This document shows, piece by piece, positions 18,946 to 26,388 of a stretch of 56,766 nt of DNA. Each line of letters opens with the position of its first letter. Positions within the stretch are counted from its first letter, which is position 1. Source of the stretch: Flavobacterium amniphilum (GTDB lineage: Bacteria > Bacteroidota > Bacteroidia > Flavobacteriales > Flavobacteriaceae); NCBI RefSeq assembly GCF_023634845.1, contig NZ_JAMLJL010000021.1, positions 1 through 56,766 on the forward strand. Reading direction: 5' to 3'. Below the pieces are notes generated by a model. That model was not told the DNA's origin. It searched no databases and saw nothing but the letters and a program-made list of their open reading frames with translations. The position numbers and the translations under genes were made by a program.

Positions 18946-19314
18946 TTATTTAAGCTCAACAACAGCTCCAGCCTCTTCTAAAGCTTTCTTAAGACCTTCA
19001 GCCTCATCTTTAGAAACTGCTTCTTTAACGTTTGTTGGAGCAGCATCAACTAAATCTTTAGCTTCTTTAAGACCTAAACCAGTTAATTCTTTAACCGCTT
19101 TAACAACTCCTAATTTAGAAGCACCAGCATCTTTCAATACTACTGTGAACTCAGTTTGCTCAGCAGCAGCAGCTTCACCACCACCTGCAGCAACTACTAC
19201 AGCAGCAGCAGCTGGTTCGATACCGTAATCGTCTTTTAATATTGTAGCTAACTCGTTAACTTCTTTTACTGTTAAGTTAACTAATTGTTCTGCGAATTGT
19301 TTCAAATCTGCCAT
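18946..19314 (-). CDS. rplL: Ribosomal protein bL12 (L7/L12)
   Basis: The 122-residue stalk protein has an N-terminal dimerisation helix, an Ala/Gly-rich hinge (about 36-55), and the C-terminal factor-binding domain with TGLGLKEAKDLVD. It binds bL10 and recruits translation GTPases. It is 52 bp after rplJ. A strong attenuator-like hairpin follows. Confidence 0.97.
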   Translation of the reverse strand: MADLKQFAEQLVNLTVKEVNELATILKDDYGIEPAAAAVVVAAGGGEAAAAEQTEFTVVLKDAGASKLGVVKAVKELTGLGLKEAKDLVDAAPTNVKEAVSKDEAEGLKKALEEAGAVVELK

Positions 19315-19366
19315 TTTTTCTATCTTTTAAAATGATTTGTAATTATATAATTTATTTGTGCGCAAT

Positions 19367-19867
19367 TTATTCAGCAGCTTCACCTTTAGTTTCAGCATTG
19401 TTTAATAATGCAGAAATAATACGTTGAGCCGGAGATTGAAGTAATCCGATGATTTCTCCGATAACTTCCTCTTTAGATTTAAGTGAAGCTAACGATTCTA
19501 ATAGATTATCTCCAATATAGATTTCGTCATTAATGAAAGCACCTTTTAAAACTGGTTTTTCACCTTTTTTACGAAATTCTTTAATAATTTTTGCAGGAGC
19601 ATTTGCTATGTCAGCAATCATGATTGAAGTGTTCCCTTTTAAAGTAGATGGTAATTCACCAAATTCTTTATCTGAAGCTTCCATTGCTTTTGCAAGCAAA
19701 GTATTTTTAACAACTTCCAATTTGATTCCTGCTTTGAAGCAAGCTCTTCTTAAATTTGAAGTAGTATCTGCATTTAAACCAGAAATATCTGCAAGGTATA
19801 CGATATTTGCTCCAGCTAATTGTGCAGTTAAATCTCCAATAGCGATTGATTTTTCTTCTCTTGTCAT
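19367..19867 (-). CDS. rplJ: Ribosomal protein uL10
   Basis: The 166-residue protein anchors the bL12 stalk to 23S rRNA. The N-terminal RNA-binding part (LRRACFKAGIKLEVVKNTL) and the C-terminal helix that binds bL12 dimers are present. It follows rplA by 22 bp in the canonical order. In E. coli the L10-L12 complex represses its own leader; I see no obvious copy of that structure in this short gap. Confidence 0.97.
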   Translation of the reverse strand: MTREEKSIAIGDLTAQLAGANIVYLADISGLNADTTSNLRRACFKAGIKLEVVKNTLLAKAMEASDKEFGELPSTLKGNTSIMIADIANAPAKIIKEFRKKGEKPVLKGAFINDEIYIGDNLLESLASLKSKEEVIGEIIGLLQSPAQRIISALLNNAETKGEAAE

Positions 19868-19889
19868 ATCAAAAATTTTTAACTACCAA

Positions 19890-20579
19890 TTATACAGCTT
19901 TAGGATCTAAAGCGATAGCCGGGCTCATAGTACTTGATAAGTGAATAGACTTAATGTAAGTACCTTTTGCAGCAGTTGGTTTTAATTTAATTAATGTTTG
20001 AATAATTTCGTGCGCGTTTTCTTGGATTTTTTGAGCATCAAAAGATATTCTTCCAATTCCAGCGTGAACGATACCAGTTTTATCAACTTTAAAGTCGATT
20101 TTCCCAGATTTCACCTCTTCTACTGCCTTACCAATTTCCATAGTAACAGTACCAGTTTTAGGGTTTGGCATTAAACCACGAGGTCCTAAAATACGACCTA
20201 ACGGACCTAATTTACCCATAACTGCAGGCATAGTAACGATAACGTCAACATCTGTCCAACCGTCTTTAATTTTTTGTAAATAGTCATCTAATCCAACGTG
20301 ATCAGCACCAGCAGCTTTAGCTTCAGCCTCTTTATCCGGCGTAACTAATGCTAATACTCTCATGTCTTTACCAGTTCCGTGCGGTAATGAAACCACACCT
20401 CTAACCATTTGATTCGCTTTACGAGGATCAACTCCTAATTTAACAGCGATATCAACTGATTCATCAAATTTTGCAGTAGCAACTTCTTTGATTAATGCAG
20501 AAGCATCTTTTAAAGAATACAATTTATTCTTTTCAATTTTAGAAGCAGCAACTTTTTGCTTTTTCGTTAATTTTGCCAT
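19890..20579 (-). CDS. rplA: Ribosomal protein uL1
   Basis: The 229-residue L1-stalk protein shows the family signature around GRILGPRGLMPNPKTGTV. It controls E-site tRNA release and, in many bacteria, represses its own operon. It starts 6 bp after rplK, so the two are translationally linked. Confidence 0.97.
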   Translation of the reverse strand: MAKLTKKQKVAASKIEKNKLYSLKDASALIKEVATAKFDESVDIAVKLGVDPRKANQMVRGVVSLPHGTGKDMRVLALVTPDKEAEAKAAGADHVGLDDYLQKIKDGWTDVDVIVTMPAVMGKLGPLGRILGPRGLMPNPKTGTVTMEIGKAVEEVKSGKIDFKVDKTGIVHAGIGRISFDAQKIQENAHEIIQTLIKLKPTAAKGTYIKSIHLSSTMSPAIALDPKAV

Positions 20580-20585
20580 TTTCTC

Positions 20586-21026
20586 TTAATTTAAAGGAGA
20601 ATCTCCAGTTACAGTTATACCCATAGATCTAGCTGTTCCAGCAATCATGCTCATCGCTTTTTCAATAGTGAATGCATTTAAATCAGGCATTTTATCTTCA
20701 GCGATAGTCTTAATCTGATCCCAAGTCACACTAGCAACTTTTTTACGATTAGGCTCTCCTGATCCTGATTTTAATTTTGCAGCCTCTAATAATTGAATAG
20801 CAGCAGGTGGAGTTTTTACAACAAAATCAAACGATTTGTCTTTATACACAGTAATTTGTACTGGTAAAACTTTGCCAGGTTTATCTTGCGTTCTAGCATT
20901 GAACTGCTTACAGAACTCCATGATGTTAACCCCAGCAGCTCCCAAAGCAGGTCCAACCGGTGGCGATGGGTTCGCAGCACCTCCCTTTACTTGTAGTTTA
21001 ACTACTTTACTAACTTCTTTAGCCAT
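20586..21026 (-). CDS. rplK: Ribosomal protein uL11
   Basis: The 146-residue protein has the proline-rich N-terminal domain (GGAANPSPPVGPALGAAGVN) and the C-terminal rRNA-binding domain of the GTPase-associated centre. It lies between nusG (64 bp upstream) and rplA in the classical secE-nusG-rplKAJL order. Confidence 0.97.
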   Translation of the reverse strand: MAKEVSKVVKLQVKGGAANPSPPVGPALGAAGVNIMEFCKQFNARTQDKPGKVLPVQITVYKDKSFDFVVKTPPAAIQLLEAAKLKSGSGEPNRKKVASVTWDQIKTIAEDKMPDLNAFTIEKAMSMIAGTARSMGITVTGDSPLN

Positions 21027-21090
21027 TGTTTAAAAATTTAGCACATCTATCAATTGGAAGCGATTGATGTGAGTTATATGTAACAAAAAT

Positions 21091-21642
21091 TTATACTTTT
21101 TCAACTTGCATAAAACTCAATTCTAATGGAGTTTTTCTTCCGAAAATCTTAACCATCACCTCAAGCTTACGCTTTTCTTCATTAATTTTCTCAACCGTTC
21201 CATTGAAACCATTGAAAGGTCCATCTGTCACCTTAACAGTTTCGCCTAATGCATAAGGAATCGCTCCATGATCAACCGTAGTTGCCAATTCATCCACCTT
21301 ACCTAACATACGGTTCACCTCAGATAAACGCAAAGGCACAGGATCCCCTCCTTTAACTTCACCCAAGAAACCAATTACACCCGTAATCGATTTGATGATG
21401 TGAGGAATTTCACCTGTCAAATTAGCTTCTATCATTACATAACCAGGAAAATACACCTTATCCTTGCTGATTTTTTTCCCATCACGCACAGTAACCACCT
21501 TTTCAGTAGGCACCAATACTTGTGAGATATAGTCAGCCATTCCAACACGGTTAATTTCCTGCTCAATATAAGCCTTAACCTTATTCTCCTGACCACTAAC
21601 AGCTCTTACAACATACCATTTTTTCACACTAGCTTCAGCCAT
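21091..21642 (-). CDS. nusG: Transcription elongation/antitermination factor NusG
   Basis: The 183-residue protein has the NGN domain (KKWYVVRAVSGQENKVKAYI) and a C-terminal KOW domain (about 130-183, VKVTDGPFNGFNGTVEKI). It binds RNA polymerase clamp helices and couples it to ribosomes. It starts 9 bp after secE. Confidence 0.97.
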   Translation of the reverse strand: MAEASVKKWYVVRAVSGQENKVKAYIEQEINRVGMADYISQVLVPTEKVVTVRDGKKISKDKVYFPGYVMIEANLTGEIPHIIKSITGVIGFLGEVKGGDPVPLRLSEVNRMLGKVDELATTVDHGAIPYALGETVKVTDGPFNGFNGTVEKINEEKRKLEVMVKIFGRKTPLELSFMQVEKV

Positions 21643-21651
21643 AACAAAAAA

Positions 21652-21849
21652 TTATCCTTTAATCCAGTTAAAAAAAACAGTTAACATTTTTCCAAAAGCA
21701 GTATCAATACCCCATGTAACTAACGCAAAAATCACGGAAAAAACCGCAACTACAATAGTAAGTTTTTGCACTTCTTCCCATGTTGGCCAAGTTACATTTG
21801 ATTTTAACTCTTCAAAAGCTTCTGATATGTAATTAGTAACTTTATTCAT
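21652..21849 (-). CDS. secE: Preprotein translocase subunit SecE
   Basis: The 65-residue protein has an amphipathic N-terminal helix (SEAFEELKSNVTWPTWEEVQ) and one transmembrane helix (about 30-60), the minimal bacterial SecE form. It is a core component of the SecYEG channel in the inner membrane. It follows tRNA-Trp by 15 bp. Confidence 0.95.
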   Translation of the reverse strand: MNKVTNYISEAFEELKSNVTWPTWEEVQKLTIVVAVFSVIFALVTWGIDTAFGKMLTVFFNWIKG

Positions 21850-21864
21850 CCTATTTTATTTTTG

Positions 21865-21935
21865 CACGGGCGGAGGGATTCGAACCCCCATCAACGGTTT
21901 TGGAGACCGCTATTCTACCCTTGAACTACGCCCGT
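21865..21935 (-). tRNA. tRNA-Trp (CCA)
   Basis: The 71-nt cloverleaf has acceptor arms ACGGGCG/CGCCCGT with discriminator G, anticodon loop CTCCAAA (anticodon CCA) and T-arm GGGGG-TTCGAAT-CCCTC. It sits between tuf and secE, a common arrangement. Confidence 0.96.
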
Positions 21936-21942
21936 ATGTTAA

Positions 21943-21972
21943 AATTAGCGTCGTCGTGCAACGACGCTAATT
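21943..21972 (-). terminator. Stem-loop between tuf and tRNA-Trp
   Basis: A perfect 12-bp stem (21943-21954 with 21961-21972) with a 6-nt loop lies 18 bp after the tuf stop; on the minus strand it is followed by TT and then AACAT. It may be a weak terminator or the processing site that separates tuf mRNA from tRNA-Trp and secE. Confidence 0.65.
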
Positions 21973-21990
21973 ATTATTTATGAATTGTAA

Positions 21991-23178
21991 TTATTCTACA
22001 ATTTCAGTTACCTGACCAGCACCAACTGTTCTACCACCTTCACGGATAGCGAAACGTAAACCTACGTTCAATGCAATTGGAGACAACAAAGTAACATCGA
22101 TAGTTAAGTTATCACCTGGCATAACCATCTCAACTCCTGCAGGTAAAGAAATAGTACCTGTTACGTCAGTTGTACGTACGTAAAACTGTGGACGGTAGTT
22201 GTTATGGAATGGAGTGTGACGACCACCTTCTTCTTTTTTCAAGATATAAACCTCAGCTTTGAATTTAGCGTGTGGCTTAACTGATCCTGGCTTACAAATA
22301 ACCATACCACGACGGATAGATTCTTTATCAACACCTCTCAACAATAAACCTACGTTATCTCCAGCCTCACCTCTATCTAAGATTTTACGGAACATCTCAA
22401 CTCCAGTAATAGTTGAAGTTAACTTGTCAGCACCCATACCGATGATTTCAACTGGATCTCCAGTATTAGCAACACCTGTTTCGATACGACCTGTAGCAAC
22501 TGTACCACGACCTGTAATTGTGAATACGTCCTCAACTGGCATCAAGAATGGCTTTTCGTTATCACGAACCGGCTCTTCAATCCAGCTATCAACAGCTTCC
22601 ATCAATTCAATGATTTTAGGAACCCAGTTTGGATCGTTGTTTAATCCTCCTAAAGCAGAACCTTGAACAACAGGACCATTATCTCCATCATATTCATAGA
22701 AAGACAACAAATCTCTGATTTCCATCTCTACTAATTCTAATAACTCAGCATCGTCAACCATATCCACTTTATTCATGAATACAACGATACGAGGAATACC
22801 TACCTGACGTCCTAAAAGGATGTGCTCACGAGTTTGTGGCATTGGTCCATCAGTAGCAGCAACTACTAAGATAGCACCGTCCATCTGAGCAGCACCAGTA
22901 ACCATGTTCTTAACGTAATCCGCGTGACCTGGACAGTCAACGTGAGCGTAGTGACGGTTAGCTGTTTCATACTCTACGTGAGATGTATTAATTGTAATAC
23001 CTCTTTCTTTCTCCTCAGGAGCGTTATCGATTTGATCAAACGATTTTGCTTGACAGTAACCAGCATCAGATAATACTTTAGTGATTGCTGCAGTCAAAGT
23101 AGTTTTTCCGTGATCTACGTGTCCGATAGTACCGATATTTAAGTGCGGTTTCGAACGATTAAAACTTTCTTTTGCCAT
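21991..23178 (-). CDS. tuf: Elongation factor Tu
   Basis: The 395-residue GTPase delivers aminoacyl-tRNA to the ribosome. GHVDHGKT (19-26), DCPGHADYVKNM and NKVDMVDD are intact, and the three EF-Tu domains are complete to the C-terminal GAGQVTEIVE. It is the only tuf in the window, placed between tRNA-Thr(GGT) and tRNA-Trp. Confidence 0.98.
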   Translation of the reverse strand: MAKESFNRSKPHLNIGTIGHVDHGKTTLTAAITKVLSDAGYCQAKSFDQIDNAPEEKERGITINTSHVEYETANRHYAHVDCPGHADYVKNMVTGAAQMDGAILVVAATDGPMPQTREHILLGRQVGIPRIVVFMNKVDMVDDAELLELVEMEIRDLLSFYEYDGDNGPVVQGSALGGLNNDPNWVPKIIELMEAVDSWIEEPVRDNEKPFLMPVEDVFTITGRGTVATGRIETGVANTGDPVEIIGMGADKLTSTITGVEMFRKILDRGEAGDNVGLLLRGVDKESIRRGMVICKPGSVKPHAKFKAEVYILKKEEGGRHTPFHNNYRPQFYVRTTDVTGTISLPAGVEMVMPGDNLTIDVTLLSPIALNVGLRFAIREGGRTVGAGQVTEIVE

Positions 23179-23235
23179 TTTACTTAATTTTTAATCTTAG
23201 TTATATATTAGTGTTCAAAAATTTCAACTAATTTG

Positions 23236-23307
23236 AGCCAATGACGGGAATTGAACCCGTGACCTCTTCCTTACCAAGGAAGCACTCTACCCCTGAGCTA
23301 CACCGGC
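23236..23307 (-). tRNA. tRNA-Thr (GGT)
   Basis: The 72-nt cloverleaf has acceptor GCCGGTG/CATTGGC with discriminator T, anticodon stem CTTCC/GGAAG and loop TTGGTAA (anticodon GGT). It is the last tRNA before tuf. Confidence 0.95.
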
Positions 23308-23365
23308 CTATCCCGCAAAGCTTTCACTCTACAAAACTTTTAAAACAAAAAGCCTTAAAAGTTAG

Positions 23366-23446
23366 TGGGGAGAGCAGGATTCGAACCTGCGAAGGTTTCC
23401 CAACGGATTTACAGTCCGTCCTCGTTGGCCGCTTGAGTATCTCCCC
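23366..23446 (-). tRNA. tRNA-Tyr (GTA)
   Basis: The 81-nt tRNA has the long variable arm of class II, acceptor GGGGAGA/TCTCCCC with discriminator A, and anticodon loop CTGTAAA (anticodon GTA). Confidence 0.96.
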
Positions 23447-23509
23447 TAACCTTAAAACAATATTTCAAAAACTCATTTTAATTTTAACTAATTAAAAGTG
23501 AGCAATTTG

Positions 23510-23583
23510 AGCCGATGGAGGGACTCGAACCCACGACCTGCTGATTACAAATCAGCTGCTCTAGCCAGCTGAGCTACACCGGC
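23510..23583 (-). tRNA. tRNA-Thr (TGT)
   Basis: The 74-nt cloverleaf has acceptor GCCGGTG/CATCGGC with discriminator T and anticodon loop TTTGTAA (anticodon TGT). It is the first gene of the tRNA-tuf transcript, 37 nt after the predicted -7 element. Confidence 0.96.
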
Positions 23584-23591
23584 GACTCATT

Positions 23592-23618
23592 AAAAAAGTC
23601 CGCTATTTCTAACGGACT
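23592..23618 (-). terminator. Terminator after hpf, overlapping the tRNA/tuf leader
   Basis: Stem 23597-23602/23613-23618 (6 bp, 10-nt loop) is followed on the minus strand by a T6 run. It would stop transcripts coming from rpsU-xerC-hpf just before the tRNA genes. Confidence 0.7.
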
Positions 23619-23619
23619 G

Positions 23620-23649
23620 CAAATGTATGTATTATTTTTATTAATCAAA
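23620..23649 (-). promoter_or_regulatory. tRNA-Thr/tuf operon promoter
   Basis: On the minus strand TTTG (23649-23646), an 18-nt spacer and TACATTTG (23627-23620) match the Bacteroidota consensus. The expected start at about 23613-23616 lies inside the first arm of the terminator at 23597-23618. Confidence 0.7.
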
Positions 23650-23670
23650 ACTTTTTTCGGAAAATTTTAT

Positions 23671-23973
23671 TTAGGCGTGCGCTCTTAACTTTTCTTTTCG
23701 CTTAACAAGCAATCTTTCTTGGGCTTCAATAGACAAATCAACTCCTTCTTCAAAAGTTTTACAGGTCTTTTTTACTATAAATTCATCTCCCGGAACAATC
23801 AGTTTCAACTCTACTATCTTATTTTCTTTTTCACTCGTCTGTTCGACTTTCAAAAAAACATCTGCTGAAACAATCCTATCATAAAACTTCTCTAACTTAC
23901 CCACTCTTTCATCAATAAAATCGATCAATTTCTTGTCAATGTTGAAATTAACTGCATGAACATTTACCTTCAT
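23671..23973 (-). CDS. hpf: Ribosome hibernation promoting factor (HPF/RaiA family)
   Basis: The 100-residue short-type HPF/YfiA domain binds the 30S decoding centre and inactivates ribosomes in stationary phase. The pattern MKVNVHAVNFNIDKKL, then LKVEQT and the basic C-terminus KRKEKLRAHA fit the family. I choose the ATG at 23973; a frame from 23997 would add eight unlikely residues. It follows xerC by 33 bp in an rpsU-xerC-hpf transcript. Confidence 0.93.
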   Translation of the reverse strand: MKVNVHAVNFNIDKKLIDFIDERVGKLEKFYDRIVSADVFLKVEQTSEKENKIVELKLIVPGDEFIVKKTCKTFEEGVDLSIEAQERLLVKRKEKLRAHA

Positions 23974-24006
23974 AATACTAAATTTTTGGTTAAACATTAT
24001 AAAGAA

Positions 24007-24903
24007 TCATTTTTGGTTTCGGGGATGCGCACTTTGGTATACATTTTTAAGTTCAGTCAAACTCGAATGGGTATAAACCTGGGTAGACGCAAGACTTGAA
24101 TGCCCCAACAATTCTTTAATTGAATTCAGGTCGGCGCCATGATTAAGCATATGGGTCGCAAACGTGTGTCTTAACATATGCGGACTCCTCTTTACTTTCT
24201 CAGACACATTACTAAAGTAATCATTTATTAATCGATACACAAACGTTTCATTCAATTTATTTCCATTGGACAATAAAAATAAAAAATCCGCATCTACTAT
24301 CGATTTTAATACTTTTCTTTCATCTAAATACAACTTCAACTGATCAATCATCAACGGAAGCAAGGGAACAATACGCTCTTTTTGACGTTTTCCCAAAACC
24401 TTGATCTGACCACCCGACAAATCAACATTTTTTAACTGCAAACCAATCAATTCAGAACGGCGTATTCCGGTTGAATAAAACATCTCAATCACTAATTTAT
24501 CACGAACACCATCAAACCCCTCCTTATAAACAACATGAGTTAGCACATTATCCAATTCATCTTCCGAAAAGGGAATTTGAACTTTCTTCGGTGTTTTCAA
24601 GGCTTTATGCTTAGACAACGGACTCACCTCTATCTGCTTGGTTTTCAGTAAAAATTTATAAAATGATTTGAGCGAAGACATTTTCCGATTCACAGAAGAA
24701 TTAGAAACACCTGCATCAACCATAAACACAATCCAACTACGCACAAGCGTATACGAGACTTCTTCCAAAGCCGTTTTATCAAAATTACCATCAAGAAATT
24801 GTTGGAAAAATTCCAAATCTTTCCCATAAGCCAAGGCCGTATGAACCGAATAATTCTTCTCTTTTAGTAAGTAATCCTGAAATTTTTGGAGATTATTATG
24901 CAT
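24007..24903 (-). CDS. xerC: Tyrosine recombinase XerC-type
   Basis: The 298-residue protein has an N-terminal SAM-like core-binding domain (about 1-90) and a catalytic domain with TGIRRSELIGL (first Arg), HMLRHTFATH (His-x-x-Arg), LGHSS and TQVYTH (Tyr nucleophile). It resolves chromosome dimers at dif. The start at 24903 (MHNNLQKFQDYL) is better supported than the in-frame start at 24930. The gene sits between rpsU and hpf, a common Flavobacteriaceae order, so it is a housekeeping recombinase and not evidence of an integrated element. Confidence 0.93.
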   Translation of the reverse strand: MHNNLQKFQDYLLKEKNYSVHTALAYGKDLEFFQQFLDGNFDKTALEEVSYTLVRSWIVFMVDAGVSNSSVNRKMSSLKSFYKFLLKTKQIEVSPLSKHKALKTPKKVQIPFSEDELDNVLTHVVYKEGFDGVRDKLVIEMFYSTGIRRSELIGLQLKNVDLSGGQIKVLGKRQKERIVPLLPLMIDQLKLYLDERKVLKSIVDADFLFLLSNGNKLNETFVYRLINDYFSNVSEKVKRSPHMLRHTFATHMLNHGADLNSIKELLGHSSLASTQVYTHSSLTELKNVYQSAHPRNQK

Positions 24904-24973
24904 AAAAAAATCGTTAGTATAAAAGTACAAAACTTCTACAACTAACGATTTTATATTATCAGAAAATTAACTA

Positions 24974-25168
24974 CTAACTTTCTAAGCTATCTCTTAATCC
25001 TTGGATATATTGAGCTTTTTGGATTTGCGCTCTTCTTGTAACAGAAGGTTTAGTAAAAGCCTGACGACTTCTCAACTGTCTTACAACTCCAGTTTTATCG
25101 AATTTACGTTTGTAACGCTTAAGCGCTCTGTCGATATTTTCTCCGTCTTTAATTGGTATAATTAACAT
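24974..25168 (-). CDS. rpsU: Ribosomal protein bS21
   Basis: The 64-residue basic protein (KRYKRKFDKTGVVRQLRSR) is bS21 of the 30S platform, near the 3' end of 16S rRNA. In Bacteroidota ribosomes bS21 with bS18 and bS6 is reported to occlude the anti-Shine-Dalgarno sequence. Its own mRNA carries a strong Shine-Dalgarno 8 nt before the ATG, the only such site I noticed in the window, which fits autogenous control. It leads an rpsU-xerC-hpf transcript. Confidence 0.96.
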   Translation of the reverse strand: MLIIPIKDGENIDRALKRYKRKFDKTGVVRQLRSRQAFTKPSVTRRAQIQKAQYIQGLRDSLES

Positions 25169-25176
25169 AATCTAGA

Positions 25177-25184
25177 CACCTCCT
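25177..25184 (-). promoter_or_regulatory. Strong Shine-Dalgarno of rpsU
   Basis: AGGAGGTG on the minus strand, within GAGAGGAGGTGTC, is complementary over 8 nt to the 16S anti-Shine-Dalgarno, with an 8-nt spacer to the ATG at 25168. Confidence 0.85.
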
Positions 25185-25198
25185 CTCATTTACGGGTG

Positions 25199-25206
25199 CA
25201 AACTTA
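25199..25206 (-). promoter_or_regulatory. rpsU promoter -7 element
   Basis: TAAGTTTG on the minus strand fits TAnnTTTG and would start a leader of about 25 nt that contains the Shine-Dalgarno. The -33 region is weak. Confidence 0.5.
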
Positions 25207-25354
25207 TGAAATTATTTTGATTTAAAACCCATTATGATAAATTTTTATTTACACATATTTCCGCACATCAATACCAGAATAATCTCCCTTCCAATTCCCT
25301 ACTTTTTATTCCCACAAAAATTAATTAACTTTATTACAATCAAATCATTACAAA

Positions 25355-26023
25355 ATGAAAAGTTACATCGTAAAAATTCTTCAGTCGGTTTATATTACAC
25401 ATGACGTTAAATGTTTTATCGTAGAAAAACCTGAAAATTATGATTTCATTCCGGGACAGGCAACCGAAGTTGCTGTTAACTTACCCGGCTGGGAGGATAA
25501 ATTAAGACCTTTTACTTTTACCAATTTAAGAGAACAAAAACATTTGGAATTCATGATTAAAATTTATCGTGATCATGAAGGAGTAACTAATCTGTTGGGA
25601 AAAACAAATGCAGGTGCCGAACTGATTATTCATGAACCATTTGGAGCCATCCAGTTTAAAGAACCCGGCGTTTTTATTGCCGCAGGTGCCGGAATAACCC
25701 CTTTTTTGTCAATTTTCAGGGATTTGTACCGAAAAAACCAACTATACGGTAACACATTAATCTACACCAATAAAACCTCAGACGATGTCATCATGGATAT
25801 AGAACTACGCAAATTATTAAAAAATAATTACCTTAAAGTATTTACACGGGAAAATGTCATTGGATTTGCAGGGAAACGAATTGACCGCAACTTCCTGATT
25901 GACAACATTGCTGATTTTGGACAGCACTTTTACGTTTGTGGGCCTGATGATTTTGTAAAGAATACTACCAAAAATCTTTCTGAACTCGGTGTCACTTCTG
26001 ATTTTTTAATTATAGAAGAATAA
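25355..26023 (+). CDS. FAD/NAD(P)-binding oxidoreductase (ferredoxin/flavodoxin reductase-like)
   Basis: The 222-residue cytoplasmic protein has an FAD-binding barrel (about 1-100, flavin motif RPFTFTN) and an NAD(P)-binding domain (about 105-222, GAGITPF and the C-terminal CGPDDF). It lacks a 2Fe-2S domain, so it probably passes electrons between NAD(P)H and a separate carrier protein. It is transcribed divergently from rpsU. The substrate cannot be read from the sequence. Confidence 0.87.
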   Translation: MKSYIVKILQSVYITHDVKCFIVEKPENYDFIPGQATEVAVNLPGWEDKLRPFTFTNLREQKHLEFMIKIYRDHEGVTNLLGKTNAGAELIIHEPFGAIQFKEPGVFIAAGAGITPFLSIFRDLYRKNQLYGNTLIYTNKTSDDVIMDIELRKLLKNNYLKVFTRENVIGFAGKRIDRNFLIDNIADFGQHFYVCGPDDFVKNTTKNLSELGVTSDFLIIEE

Positions 26024-26025
26024 TT

Positions 26026-26322
26026 TTAATTTCTTTTTATTACAATTCTCTGAAAAACAGCCAATAAAAATATAATAAACAATATCGGAATGGCAAAAAT
26101 CACCAATCCAGCCAAACCAATTCCGCATCTTATTCCGGCATCTGAATCAAAAACCATCAATAGGAAAAACAAGACAAATGCCAATCCTATTTCAAGTAAC
26201 AAACACTGGCAAGTCAGTATAAAATGGCTTTTTTCAAGCCAACCAGAAGCAGACTTAACTCCATATTTCATTTGCAGATAAACCGGAATCAATAATATTA
26301 CAATAACAACAAATACAATCAT
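26026..26322 (-). CDS. Small membrane protein of unknown function
   Basis: From the ATG at 26322 the protein has 98 residues with three predicted membrane helices (about 1-18, 36-60 and 68-92). An upstream TTG at 26343 is in frame but lies inside a terminator hairpin, so I reject it. The gene converges tail-to-tail with the oxidoreductase (2 bp between stops). No family is recognised. How it is transcribed is unclear, because a terminator ends only 6 bp before its start. Confidence 0.6.
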   Translation of the reverse strand: MIVFVVIVILLIPVYLQMKYGVKSASGWLEKSHFILTCQCLLLEIGLAFVLFFLLMVFDSDAGIRCGIGLAGLVIFAIPILFIIFLLAVFQRIVIKRN

Positions 26323-26328
26323 ATCATT

Positions 26329-26360
26329 AAAAAAGCCAGACAATTATACAATCGCCTGGC
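26329..26360 (-). terminator. Terminator after the acyl-CoA dehydrogenase
   Basis: An 11-bp stem with two G-T pairs (26335-26345 with 26350-26360), a 4-nt loop and then six T on the minus strand, 28 bp after the stop at 26389. Confidence 0.8.
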
Positions 26361-26388
26361 CAGTTTTACCATTTATTATTTAACTCCT

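Noticed and set aside
23241..23495. Plus-strand reading frame MTGIEPVTSSLP...
   Set aside because: It lies antisense over two tRNA genes, a well-known annotation artefact.
24007..24903. XerC-type recombinase as a sign of an integrated element
   Set aside because: It lies in the housekeeping rpsU-xerC-hpf arrangement and no attachment sites or phage genes are present.
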